From positions 1-32,845 of the forward strand of contig JAGXGB010000051.1 in NCBI GenBank assembly GCA_024636955.1: a DNA stretch of 32,845 bases, written 5' to 3'. The notes beneath the pieces are model-generated. The model was given only the letters and a program-made list of their open reading frames with translations. It searched no databases and was not told the origin of the DNA. Shown piece after piece: positions 9,013 to 16,888 of this stretch. The position numbers and the translations under genes were made by a program. The DNA is from Bacteroidales bacterium (GTDB lineage: Bacteria; Bacteroidota; Bacteroidia; Bacteroidales; Lentimicrobiaceae). Numbering within the stretch: the first letter of the stretch is position 1; each line of letters opens with the position of its first letter.

Positions 9013-9981
9013 ATGTCAGAAAGATTAGAGGATTTCAGCTTAGGCCAATCCATGCAATCCAAAGGGACCATACAGAAAGTCGGTATCGTAGGATGCGGCA
9101 CAATGGGCCAGGAGTTATCAATACTCATAAGCCAGTCAGGGATTGATGTTGCATTTATAGATGTCAGTGACCAGAGAGTTGCCGATGTGCTTAAACGCAT
9201 TGAAGCCATGCTTGATGACCGCATTAGCAGGTGGGGTTTAACCGGTAGCGAGAAAAAGCTCATTATGTCACGTATCAAGGGATCAACAGACTACCAGTCA
9301 GTTGCCGATTGTGATGTTGTATTTGAAACAGTTAACTCTAAGAAGAAAGGCACAAGCCTTGAATTACGTCAGCAGATATTTAAAAAGCTGGAAGCTGTGT
9401 TATCGCCTACGGCCGTAATTGCTTCTAACACTGCTACACTCATGATATCAGAGATTGCCAGTGTACTCACTCACCCCGAGAGAGCTATGGGACTCCATTT
9501 CTTTTCACCTGTGAGCAAAATTAAAATCGTTGAAACAGTGCGTTCAGTTTATACTTCTGATGAAACATACGCTGTAGTTAGTAAACTGGCTTTATTGATT
9601 GGTAAAAAATTAATTAATGTAAACGAATCATCGGGGAATGTAAGCACCCGTATGTTGGTGCCCCTTATAAATGAGGCATGTGAAATATTGATGGAAGGTA
9701 TTGCCACTGTTGCTGATATAGATGAAACTATGAGAGAAACCTCAGGCCTGCAATTGGGACCATTTGAAATGGCTGACAAAATTGGGCTTGATAAGTTACT
9801 TAAATGGATGGAAAATTTATATATCGAGTTTGGTGATCAGAAATACAAACCTTCGCCGGTGCTTAAAAGACTTGTGCGTGCCAACCTGTTTGGACGCAGG
9901 GTAGGCGAAGGATTCTATTTATACCACGATGGAAAACGCATTGTAAAGAAAGGTCATATTACTAATCTGGGCAGGGTGTAA
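9013..9981 (+). CDS. 3-hydroxyacyl-CoA (3-hydroxybutyryl-CoA) dehydrogenase
   Basis: NAD(P)-dependent oxidoreductase that interconverts 3-hydroxyacyl-CoA and 3-oxoacyl-CoA. The N-terminal Rossmann fold starts with VGIVGCGTMGQELS (GxGxxG, about residues 23-36), then VAFIDVS. The catalytic region is GLHFFSPVSKIKIVETV, with the expected His. The C-terminal domain has LVPLINEACEILMEGIATVADIDETM and GPFEMADKIGLDKLL, and ends with GRRVGEGFYLYHDG. The usual D-x-P-G-F-x-x-N-R segment joining the two domains reads NESSGNVSTRML, so Pro, Phe and Asn are replaced. There is a 20-residue N-terminal extension before the fold; ATG at 9052 is an alternative start. Its place between pta and ackA (32 and 38 nt gaps) suggests coexpression with acetyl-CoA/acetate exchange. 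The true substrate chain length is not known. Confidence 0.87.
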   Translation: MSERLEDFSLGQSMQSKGTIQKVGIVGCGTMGQELSILISQSGIDVAFIDVSDQRVADVLKRIEAMLDDRISRWGLTGSEKKLIMSRIKGSTDYQSVADCDVVFETVNSKKKGTSLELRQQIFKKLEAVLSPTAVIASNTATLMISEIASVLTHPERAMGLHFFSPVSKIKIVETVRSVYTSDETYAVVSKLALLIGKKLINVNESSGNVSTRMLVPLINEACEILMEGIATVADIDETMRETSGLQLGPFEMADKIGLDKLLKWMENLYIEFGDQKYKPSPVLKRLVRANLFGRRVGEGFYLYHDGKRIVKKGHITNLGRV

Positions 9982-10019
9982 AGAGTTTTTGATCACACAT
10001 CAATTAAAAAACAAAAGAA

Positions 10020-11228
10020 ATGAAAGTTATAGTATTGAACTGTGGAAGTTCATCAATAAAATACCAGTTATTTGATTTGCCATCTCAGGAAGTATTAGCT
10101 AAAGGTTTGGTTGACAAAATAGGTCTTAAGGGTTCATTAATAAAACATACACGTAATGATGGTGCTGAGGTTAAACTAGAAGGTGAAATTCTTGACCACC
10201 AACAGGGCATTGAGTATCTCTTAGGTGTTTTGATTAGTGAAAAATATGGAAGTATTAAATCATTGGATGAACTCGACGCAGTTGGACATAGGGTTGTCCA
10301 TGCAGGTGAGAAGTTCAAAAGCAGCGTATATATAACCAAGGAAGTTATTGAAGCTCTTGAAGAATGTATTGACCTTGCGCCACTGCATAACCCGCCAAAC
10401 CTAAAGGGTATATATTCCATTACCAACCTGTTGCCAAAGATCCCACAAGTTGGTGTTTTTGATACAGCTTTCCATCAAACAATGCCCGACTATATATACT
10501 TGTATGGCATTCCTTACTCACTTTATGAGAAGTATAAGATCCGCCGCTATGGTTTCCATGGCTCAAGTCATAGATATGTTTCTCAAAGAGCGGCTGATAT
10601 TTTGGGCAGGAATTTTAATGAACTGAAGATCATTACCTGCCATCTTGGTAATGGTGCATCTATTGCAGCTATAAAAAATGGACAGTCATTTGACACATCA
10701 ATGGGTATGACACCTATTGAAGGACTAATCATGGGTACCCGCACCGGGGATCTTGACATAGGTGCTTTCCTGCAGATTATAAACAAGGAAGAACTTGATC
10801 TTTCAGTAGCTAACACCCTTGTAAATAAGCATTCAGGTATGTTAGGCGTATCTGGTGTTTCAAGTGACATGCGCGATGTTGAAAAAGCAGCTGAAGAAGG
10901 AAACAAGAGAGCTCAGGTTACATTGGAAATGTATTATTACCGTATCAGGAAATACATTGGTTCTTATGCGGCAGCTATGGGTGGTGTTGATGTTATTGTA
11001 TTTACAGGCGGGGTAGGGGAGAATGACCCTGCAACACGCATGCTTACAACTATTAACATGGAATTCATGGGAGTAAAGTTCGATGAAGCGAAAAACAAGG
11101 GATTGCGTGGAAAAGAAGCTGTTATCTCAGCTGACGATTCGCAGGTAAAGGTAATGGTTGTGCCTACCAATGAAGAACTTGTTATTGCACTTGACACTTA
11201 CGAGATAATTGAAAAAATGCAGAATTAG
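10020..11228 (+). CDS. ackA: Acetate kinase
   Basis: Transfers phosphate between acetyl phosphate and ADP, yielding ATP and acetate in the cytoplasm. The 402-residue length is standard. Signatures seen: VIVLNCGSSSIKYQLFD (N-terminal ASKHA phosphate-1 loop), VGHRVVHAGEKF, FDTAFHQTMP, IRRYGFHGSSHRYVS, ITCHLGNGASIAAI, GMTPIEGLIMGTRTGDLD, and VFTGGVGEND near the C-terminus. These cover the acetate/propionate kinase PROSITE blocks, including the active-site Arg and His. It is the last gene of the pta-hbd-ackA operon; a strong hairpin terminator begins 49 nt after the stop codon. Confidence 0.97.
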   Translation: MKVIVLNCGSSSIKYQLFDLPSQEVLAKGLVDKIGLKGSLIKHTRNDGAEVKLEGEILDHQQGIEYLLGVLISEKYGSIKSLDELDAVGHRVVHAGEKFKSSVYITKEVIEALEECIDLAPLHNPPNLKGIYSITNLLPKIPQVGVFDTAFHQTMPDYIYLYGIPYSLYEKYKIRRYGFHGSSHRYVSQRAADILGRNFNELKIITCHLGNGASIAAIKNGQSFDTSMGMTPIEGLIMGTRTGDLDIGAFLQIINKEELDLSVANTLVNKHSGMLGVSGVSSDMRDVEKAAEEGNKRAQVTLEMYYYRIRKYIGSYAAAMGGVDVIVFTGGVGENDPATRMLTTINMEFMGVKFDEAKNKGLRGKEAVISADDSQVKVMVVPTNEELVIALDTYEIIEKMQN

Positions 11229-11276
11229 AATCTTTATTTTGGAAAGTAGCATTTCTTTGAAGCTCCTATAATAATA

Positions 11277-11304
11277 AACAAAGGCCGCGATTGCGGCCTT
11301 TGTT
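11277..11304. terminator. Bidirectional intrinsic terminator between ackA and yebC
   Basis: A perfect 12-bp stem (AACAAAGGCCGC / GCGGCCTTTGTT) closes a GATT tetraloop. A/T-rich flanks on both sides let it serve both the ackA operon and the convergent yebC gene. Confidence 0.9.
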
Positions 11305-11353
11305 ATTCAATCTTTACAGGTACTTCATGATTCAACAATAGATGCCTGTTCGT

Positions 11354-12097
11354 TTACTCCATATCCTCCATGATCTCATCAGTGAGCTCCATATTATGGA
11401 ACACATTGGTAACATCATCATCTTCTTCAAAGTGATCAACAAGGCGTAATACTTTGCGGGCTGTATCCTTGTCAACTTTTACCGTAGTTTTTGGAATTCG
11501 TTGCAACTCAGCATTCTCAGTTTCAATATTCAATTCCTCCAGCTTTTTTAACATTGCACCGAAATCTTCCATTGCTGTAGTGATAGTAACCATGTCATCC
11601 TCTATTGAAATATCTTCAGCACCTGCTTCAATGAGATCCATTTCTACATCATCAAGTTTTATACGGTCGGCAGGTATAGTGAATATGCCTTTCCGATCAA
11701 ACAAGAACGTTAAAGAACCATTTGTGCCAAGACTGCCACCGAACTTATTGAAATACGATCTTACGTTTGAAACTGTTCTTTGTAGATTATCAGTGGTAGC
11801 ATCAATGAATATGGCTATCCCGTTAGGGGCATAACCTTCGTAGGCTGTTTCGTGGTATATCGCTGAATCTTTATCCGATCCTTTGTTAATAGCGCGTGTT
11901 ATATTATCCTTTGGCATGCTGGCACCTTTTGCATTCGCAATTGCAAGCCTCAGGCGGGGATTACCATCAGGATCAGGGCCACTCTCTTTAACAGCTACAG
12001 TAATTTCTTTAATTATCCTTGAAAAGATCTTGGAACGTTTTGCATCCAAGGCTCCTTTCTTTCTTTTAATGGTTGACCATTTATTGTGTCCTGACAT
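11354..12097 (-). CDS. YebC/PmpR family protein
   Basis: Member of the YebC/PmpR/TACO1 family, known as DNA-binding transcription regulators in some bacteria and, more recently, as factors that help ribosomes translate difficult peptides. The N-terminus MSGHNKWSTIKRKKGALDAKRSKIFSRIIKEI is the family signature. It is followed by GPDPDGNPRLRLAIANAKGASMPKDNITRAI, YEGYAPNGIAIFIDATTDN, RTVSNVRSYFNKFGGSLGTNGSLTFLFDRKG, and an acidic C-terminus. The length (247) is normal. It is a single gene with a shared terminator downstream; I see no clear promoter match in the 245 nt upstream. Which of the known family roles applies here cannot be decided. Confidence 0.95.
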   Translation of the reverse strand: MSGHNKWSTIKRKKGALDAKRSKIFSRIIKEITVAVKESGPDPDGNPRLRLAIANAKGASMPKDNITRAINKGSDKDSAIYHETAYEGYAPNGIAIFIDATTDNLQRTVSNVRSYFNKFGGSLGTNGSLTFLFDRKGIFTIPADRIKLDDVEMDLIEAGAEDISIEDDMVTITTAMEDFGAMLKKLEELNIETENAELQRIPKTTVKVDKDTARKVLRLVDHFEEDDDVTNVFHNMELTDEIMEDME

Positions 12098-12273
12098 ACT
12101 ACTTCAATTATTTAGTTACTATCGTGCATTTTTAAAGTGTAAAAATAAGATATTTTTTAACAAGGGAAAAACTGAACTAAATCAATTGGAAGGAAGAACA
12201 GCTCTAATAGGAATTGTGAACTGCATTAAGTGGAAGGATGCACGGCACTATAAGAAAACATGAACTGTAACAA

Positions 12274-12309
12274 ATAAAAGCTGCGCTGCGAGTGCAGTAC
12301 AGCTTTTAT
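12274..12309 (-). terminator. Intrinsic terminator after the GIN-barrel gene
   Basis: Outer stem ATAAAAGCTG / CAGCTTTTAT, a small CG/TA internal loop, inner stem CTGC/GCAG and a GAGT loop. On the minus strand it is followed by TTTGTTAC. It lies 33 nt beyond the stop codon at 12343. Confidence 0.75.
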
Positions 12310-12342
12310 CGTTTCATAGTATGCTTTAACTTTTAGCCAGGG

Positions 12343-13911
12343 TTACCAATTGACCAATGATATTCCCACTGAGTATGGGTATACTTCCGGACCTTTGCCT
12401 GAATCAAAGAGTTCAACTAATGAATATTTAGCCCATAGATTGATTTTACCCCATCCGGCGCGGGCCATCAAGTCAAGCTTGAACGGATTCATTATTGTGG
12501 AACCTCTTTTTTTGTCAGTTTTCTTTGTGCCAGTATCATATACTTCTTTTGTATGTGTGCCTATCCTGAGTCCTGTCAGCACTCCAAATCCAAGGTGAAA
12601 ACTATTGGTTTTTGAATAGCTGTTTGATTGAAGTTCAAACATCAGCGGAAGTGTTAGATATGTAGTCACCAGCTTGCTTTTAATATAATTAGTATCGCTT
12701 TCTATTGCTCTTATACCACTAAGTTCATCATCAAGACCACTCAGGCTTACATTATCATTGAAGCGAAAGTTATTCCATTCAAGACCCAAACCGGTAGTCA
12801 TTCCAAAGTTTTCACTTATCAGGTTGAAGTTTTGCTCAAACAAGTTAAGCCCTACAAAGATTGACTTTTCCATTTTTAATTTGAGATAATCATATCCCGG
12901 AGGGATTTGGGTTGAAAAATCAGAATTTAACAATCCATTTACACCTATATCAAATCCAGCCCAATGACCATCAAATTTGTCTTTTTTGCGTTTCTTGAAT
13001 TTCACGTTGCCGTCATCATCAATTTCAAGGTTATGCCTGCCAAGATCAATTTTAGTTTTTTCTTCTAGTTCTTCAATTTGTACTTCTAATTCACCAAGCT
13101 TAATGAATGTTGAATCGCCATCTTCAAATACCTTTATCTCTATATTATTCTCAATAGATTCTGTTGAATGGCTAGGAACTGCATCATCAGGATTATTCAA
13201 AGTGATAACTGATGTGCCAGATTGCCTCAATCTCTTTATATCAGGATTATCAAAGTACGATATTGAGCCAGCATCTTTAACCTGTGAGGTCAATTGGTTT
13301 TTGGCAAATACTGACATTCTTGCTGCTCCCGTTACTTCTGCCGTTGTTGTAATAGTTTTCAACATTAATGCATTTACATTAGAAGCACCTGAAACTTCTG
13401 AGATGTGATTATTTGCACTACCTCTTAGTGTAACACGTGAAGCGCCTGTAACTTCAGTAAAAAGTTCTTGTGTCTTTACTTCAATGTTTGCTCGTGAAGC
13501 ACCTACAGCTCTCATTCTTATCACCGGGTATTCCAATAACCCAACAGATTCAAGCCTTGAAGCCCCGCTCAATGATATATCGGTGATGTTAGGTGCTGAC
13601 ACGTGTACTTTAAGGGAAGTTGGATTCTTGATGCCTGTAGAGTTTATCTTAAGCACGTTATTATCTACCAACGTTTCAATTTTGTCCTTCAGGTTGTCAT
13701 CAGTTTCAACCATTACAGAAGGTTCTCCCTGCGACAGGTAAAGCGTGAATGCGCTTCCTACTTCTATTTTACTAAACGCAGGTAAGTTGCGTCCCTCTTT
13801 TTGTACATTGCCGCTTCCTTCATCCTGGCTAAAGGATATAAGCGGTAATACTAACATCATCAGTGAAGTTAGAAATAATGATGTTTTTTTGTGTTTGAGC
13901 AGAGCTTTCAT
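12343..13911 (-). CDS. GIN-head (DUF2807) surface domain fused to an outer-membrane beta-barrel
   Basis: Residues 1-28 are a signal peptide ending SFSQ. Residues about 40-240 match the 'putative auto-transporter adhesin, head GIN' domain (DUF2807): FSKIEVGSAFTLYLSQG, then a ladder with G-A-S/A at residues 116, 137, 156, 175 and 195, a 19-21 residue spacing expected of a repeating beta-strand solenoid. Residues about 245-315 are acidic and polar with a possible coiled segment (LGELEVQIEELEEKTKIDL) and a Lys-rich patch. From about 320 the pattern (FDIGVNGLL, IFVGLNLFEQNF, GMTTGLGLEWNNFRF, TYLTLPLMFELQS, FHLGFGVLTGLRIG) resembles a PorT-like outer-membrane barrel, ending in YSVGISLVNW. It is the last gene of the sigma / anti-sigma operon, 70 nt downstream of the anti-sigma gene. 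A cell-surface role is likely; no ligand is known. Confidence 0.8.
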   Translation of the reverse strand: MKALLKHKKTSLFLTSLMMLVLPLISFSQDEGSGNVQKEGRNLPAFSKIEVGSAFTLYLSQGEPSVMVETDDNLKDKIETLVDNNVLKINSTGIKNPTSLKVHVSAPNITDISLSGASRLESVGLLEYPVIRMRAVGASRANIEVKTQELFTEVTGASRVTLRGSANNHISEVSGASNVNALMLKTITTTAEVTGAARMSVFAKNQLTSQVKDAGSISYFDNPDIKRLRQSGTSVITLNNPDDAVPSHSTESIENNIEIKVFEDGDSTFIKLGELEVQIEELEEKTKIDLGRHNLEIDDDGNVKFKKRKKDKFDGHWAGFDIGVNGLLNSDFSTQIPPGYDYLKLKMEKSIFVGLNLFEQNFNLISENFGMTTGLGLEWNNFRFNDNVSLSGLDDELSGIRAIESDTNYIKSKLVTTYLTLPLMFELQSNSYSKTNSFHLGFGVLTGLRIGTHTKEVYDTGTKKTDKKRGSTIMNPFKLDLMARAGWGKINLWAKYSLVELFDSGKGPEVYPYSVGISLVNW

Positions 13912-13981
13912 GTTGTTAGTGTGTTAAAGTTACTATGTTATGACGGAGTATCATTGCCATTTGTTACAGGCTAGTTATTTT

Positions 13982-15094
13982 TTATTTATATCTATTGGCA
14001 TCTCTTACCTGAACCTCTTCTATATTACCATTAGCTTTAAATTTTCTTTCAATACTGTAGTTGTTATTAGTCAGGAGATTGAAGCCTTTTATGCCAAGAT
14101 CAGCTACTAGCCAGCCATTCATAGATTGGGGCAGTTGATCAGCGAGTTGTTCACTTGTATTAAATACGGAACTTAAAATCCTTCCAGCTTTAACATTCCT
14201 CATGTTTTGTTCCGGTTGCCTTATTACCGGCTCTTCCTCTTCAGGGGCAAACGCAAGCTCTTGAGAAAGTTTGATATCATCATACAGGTCAGAATAAAAA
14301 GTTCTTTTATTTTCAGAAACCAGAGGTGTATTATTAATGATCATTCCTTTCTTTTCAATTTTTTGTAGAGGTGCCATAATCTCACTTTCCCCTTTTAATT
14401 CTGTCCGGTCTTTCTTTTCAGTGATCTTTGCCGGGGTTTTTATTGCTTTCTTTTCTTTTGCTTCATCAGCGATGTCTGATTCAGTCTTTTTGGTTTCATT
14501 TATCTTCTTAACCGGATTTTTCTCTGTGTTGTCGCCCTGTAGCTCAATTGACCTTTCTAATGCAGAATTAATAGCATCATTTGATTCAGGGGTTAACCTT
14601 ACATATACTGAAAAGAGAAGAAGTAAGCTGGCAGCAATTGCTGTAGCCATGTAATATTTCAGAAACACTTGCTTGCCCCTGACCTTTAATTTATTAGGTT
14701 CAGGGAAACTTATTTTCATCTCCGGTTTAACTTTGCAAGCCTTGTAAAGATTATATTCAGATACGAGCTCAGGATGTACTTCTAAGAAACTGTTTAGCCC
14801 GTTGTAACCATCAGGTGAAAGATCACCTTCAAGGGCAGCAACAAAATAATGAGTATAGTTATTAACCGATAAGTTTATTGCATCACAATCAGCAGGTTGT
14901 TTCAGTGATTCATTGAATCCATATATATCCTTTGGCGAAGGAGTAACGGTTAAAGCTTTAAGGTCTTCAAATTCATCTTTAAGACCGGGGTTGTTTTCAA
15001 GGAAAAGAAGCAATTCAGCCGCTTGAAGCGTACTGAGTTTATTATCGAGATAATCGATAATATAAACTTCATAGTTGCTGATATTTATTCCCAT
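13982..15094 (-). CDS. Anti-sigma-factor-like single-pass membrane protein
   Basis: Not a named family, but its build and place suggest an anti-sigma factor for the ECF sigma encoded 18 nt upstream. A cytoplasmic N-terminus (1-145) is followed by one membrane segment (about 147-166, YYMATAIAASLLLLFSVYVRL), a Lys/Glu-rich linker (about 170-250) and an extracytoplasmic C-terminal part. The cytoplasmic part contains two related copies of a helical module, residues 11-46 and 83-118, matching at a constant offset of 72 (Y11/Y83, L16/L88, L20-S21/L92-S93, F31-L32-E33/F103-L104-E105, P36/P108, E41/E113). I see no HxxxCxxC zinc site. The gene has an AGGAGG sequence, unusually strong for this phylum. 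Confidence 0.65.
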   Translation of the reverse strand: MGINISNYEVYIIDYLDNKLSTLQAAELLLFLENNPGLKDEFEDLKALTVTPSPKDIYGFNESLKQPADCDAINLSVNNYTHYFVAALEGDLSPDGYNGLNSFLEVHPELVSEYNLYKACKVKPEMKISFPEPNKLKVRGKQVFLKYYMATAIAASLLLLFSVYVRLTPESNDAINSALERSIELQGDNTEKNPVKKINETKKTESDIADEAKEKKAIKTPAKITEKKDRTELKGESEIMAPLQKIEKKGMIINNTPLVSENKRTFYSDLYDDIKLSQELAFAPEEEEPVIRQPEQNMRNVKAGRILSSVFNTSEQLADQLPQSMNGWLVADLGIKGFNLLTNNNYSIERKFKANGNIEEVQVRDANRYK

Positions 15095-15100
15095 TTCATG

Positions 15101-15107
15101 TCCTCCT
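15101..15107 (-). promoter_or_regulatory. Strong Shine-Dalgarno site of the anti-sigma-like gene
   Basis: On the minus strand this reads AGGAGGA, 6-7 nt before the ATG at 15094. It fixes that ATG as the start: the nearer ATG, seven bases earlier, would stop after four codons. Most genes in this window lack such a site. Confidence 0.75.
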
Positions 15108-15112
15108 AAAAA

Positions 15113-15598
15113 TTAAATAACCCTTTCAATGCTACCCAGGTATGATTTCAATGCAACCCGGCCCCGGTATATGTAAACTTTCACTTGCGCTTCAGTGAGG
15201 CCGGTTATTTCTCCTATTTCTTCATACGTATACCCTTCATAATCACGCAGGGTTATCAGCACTTTCTGAATTTCGGGCAATGTATCAAGCGCCCTGTTCA
15301 GTATCTCTTGCAAGTCAGAATATGTATTGAATGTTACCTGATGATTTAAATGTGAATCATCCATAGCGGAATTCCTTTTGTCTTTGCGTATCATATCAAT
15401 CATTGTATGGTAGGCCGTTGTAAACAAATAAGGCTTTGCTTTTTCAAACGCCAGTTCACTTGATTTTTCCCACATTTTTGCAAATGATTCCTGAACAATG
15501 TCGCGCGCTTTCTCTCTATCACCAATATTCTTTAATATAAAGCGATAAACACTGTCAGCATAGCTGTTGACGCAATTATTGTATTCAGCTGAATCCAT
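15113..15598 (-). CDS. ECF-type RNA polymerase sigma factor
   Basis: A 161-residue group 4 (ECF) sigma factor. Region 2 covers about residues 7-75, with ADSVYRFILKNIGDREKARDIVQESFAKMW and AYHTMIDMIRKDKR. Region 4 covers about 105-155, with LDTLPEIQKVLITLRDYEGYTYEEIGEITG and EAQVKVYIYRGRVALK forming the -35-binding helix-turn-helix. There is no extra C-terminal domain. It heads a minus-strand operon with the membrane anti-sigma-like protein (18 nt gap) and the GIN-barrel protein, so it probably controls envelope or surface genes in response to an extracytoplasmic signal; the target promoters are unknown. The 167-nt region upstream is shared with the divergent histidine kinase gene. Confidence 0.93.
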   Translation of the reverse strand: MDSAEYNNCVNSYADSVYRFILKNIGDREKARDIVQESFAKMWEKSSELAFEKAKPYLFTTAYHTMIDMIRKDKRNSAMDDSHLNHQVTFNTYSDLQEILNRALDTLPEIQKVLITLRDYEGYTYEEIGEITGLTEAQVKVYIYRGRVALKSYLGSIERVI

Positions 15599-15718
15599 AT
15601 CACCAGTTAAGATACTATTAAGACTGCTTAATCACCTAAAAAGTTACAGTCAGAATATAAAAAAGTTTTTTTTGTTGCACATTCCTCATTGAGGGCTAAA
15701 TGATTGTATTTTATTTAT

Positions 15719-15726
15719 TACTTTTG
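15719..15726 (+). promoter_or_regulatory. Candidate -7 element for the histidine kinase operon
   Basis: TACTTTTG matches TAnnTTTG and would give a leader of about 33 nt. No TTG lies at the proper distance upstream, so an activator or another sigma factor may be needed. Confidence 0.4.
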
Positions 15727-15765
15727 TTTATACTTTCCTATTAATCAAGCAACCAGATAATTTAA

Positions 15766-16875
15766 ATGATAACAGACCAAAAACAGCTTGTTACCTTATC
15801 CGATAAACAATTATTGCCTCCTGGATATGGATTGGAGGACAAAGCTTTTTATATTATTACCGAAGACAGTAAAGGTAACTATTTGTCATTTAATTACTGT
15901 AATTCAATCTCTGATTCACCTTACGTAGGTTTTAAAGCCCCTCTACCTGAATATTTTGCAATTGTTGTTGAGCAATTTATAAGTGAAAGTTTTGTTTCTG
16001 ATAAGGGAGGTCTTGATGAGTTTATCAAGATTATTGACCATGATGGCACTACTTATACGTTCATCATCACAATGTTTCCGGTTTTGCTTGATGGTAAAAT
16101 CGTATTCCAACATCTTATAAGGCTAACCAACCTTTTGAACTCTATAGTACCGGGTTTCAATCAACAAATTATCGAGGAAAGAAACCTTCATAAAATCAAT
16201 CAAAAGTGCATCTCATCAGTCTCCCATGATTTCCGGACTCCATTGTCCATTATCTATGCGAACCTGCAATTGCTTGAATATCACGAATTTCAGTTAGACC
16301 AGGAAACTATTGAAGATGCTTTTTCACTCAGTCGAATGGCCGTGAAATCATTACTTAGAGTGCTTGATAAAGTTACGGTAGTTGACTCAATCAATAAAGG
16401 TCGCTTGGAATTTAAACCGGGGAAAGTAGAGCTCAAAGGCTTGTGTGAAAGACTGATTAAAGAGCTTAATGAAGCGGAGGTTGTTCCTGATAGGATAAAA
16501 TATATACATGATAATCGCATTTCTGAAATCGAAATTGACGAATACTTGTTTACAAGCATGTTCACACATTTAATCTTTAATGCACTCAGTTATTCTAAAA
16601 AGAATCATAAAGTTATTTTTGAGTCGAAATTGATTTCATCTGAATGTGTTCAATTTATTGTTGAGGATAATGGTATTGGGTTAGCACCCGATCAGATTAA
16701 TGCGTTGACTATGTTTATTAATGGCTATAACTCATACCTTACTGATGGTGTGGGCTTGGGGTTTGCAATAGTTAAAGAATGCCTGCTTTTACAAAGGGCT
16801 AAACTTGTTGTAACCAGCGAAATAGGCAAAGGAAGCGTGTTTACCATTAATCTGCCCTTGATTACGAACGTTTAA
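15766..16875 (+). CDS. Soluble sensor histidine kinase
   Basis: A two-component kinase without membrane segments, so probably sensing a cytoplasmic or membrane-permeant cue. Residues 1-130 are an unassigned sensor region of mixed alpha/beta pattern that could be PAS-like. The dimerisation/phosphoacceptor domain has ISSVSHDFRTPLSIIYANLQLLEYH, with the phosphorylated His at residue 154. The HATPase_c domain covers about 225-369: LFTHLIFNALSYSKKNHKV (N box), VQFIVEDNGIGLAPDQI (G1), GVGLGFAIVKECLLLQRAKLVVTSEIGKGSVFTINLP (G2 and end). The response regulator gene starts 13 nt after its stop codon, making a cognate pair. The pair is divergent from the ECF sigma operon. Confidence 0.92.
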   Translation: MITDQKQLVTLSDKQLLPPGYGLEDKAFYIITEDSKGNYLSFNYCNSISDSPYVGFKAPLPEYFAIVVEQFISESFVSDKGGLDEFIKIIDHDGTTYTFIITMFPVLLDGKIVFQHLIRLTNLLNSIVPGFNQQIIEERNLHKINQKCISSVSHDFRTPLSIIYANLQLLEYHEFQLDQETIEDAFSLSRMAVKSLLRVLDKVTVVDSINKGRLEFKPGKVELKGLCERLIKELNEAEVVPDRIKYIHDNRISEIEIDEYLFTSMFTHLIFNALSYSKKNHKVIFESKLISSECVQFIVEDNGIGLAPDQINALTMFINGYNSYLTDGVGLGFAIVKECLLLQRAKLVVTSEIGKGSVFTINLPLITNV

Positions 16876-16888
16876 AGTTTAAGGGAAT

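Noticed and set aside
11883-12263. Open frame of 126 codons on the plus strand over the yebC start and upstream gap
   Set aside because: It is mostly antisense to yebC and ends in low-complexity, non-protein-like sequence; no start signal.
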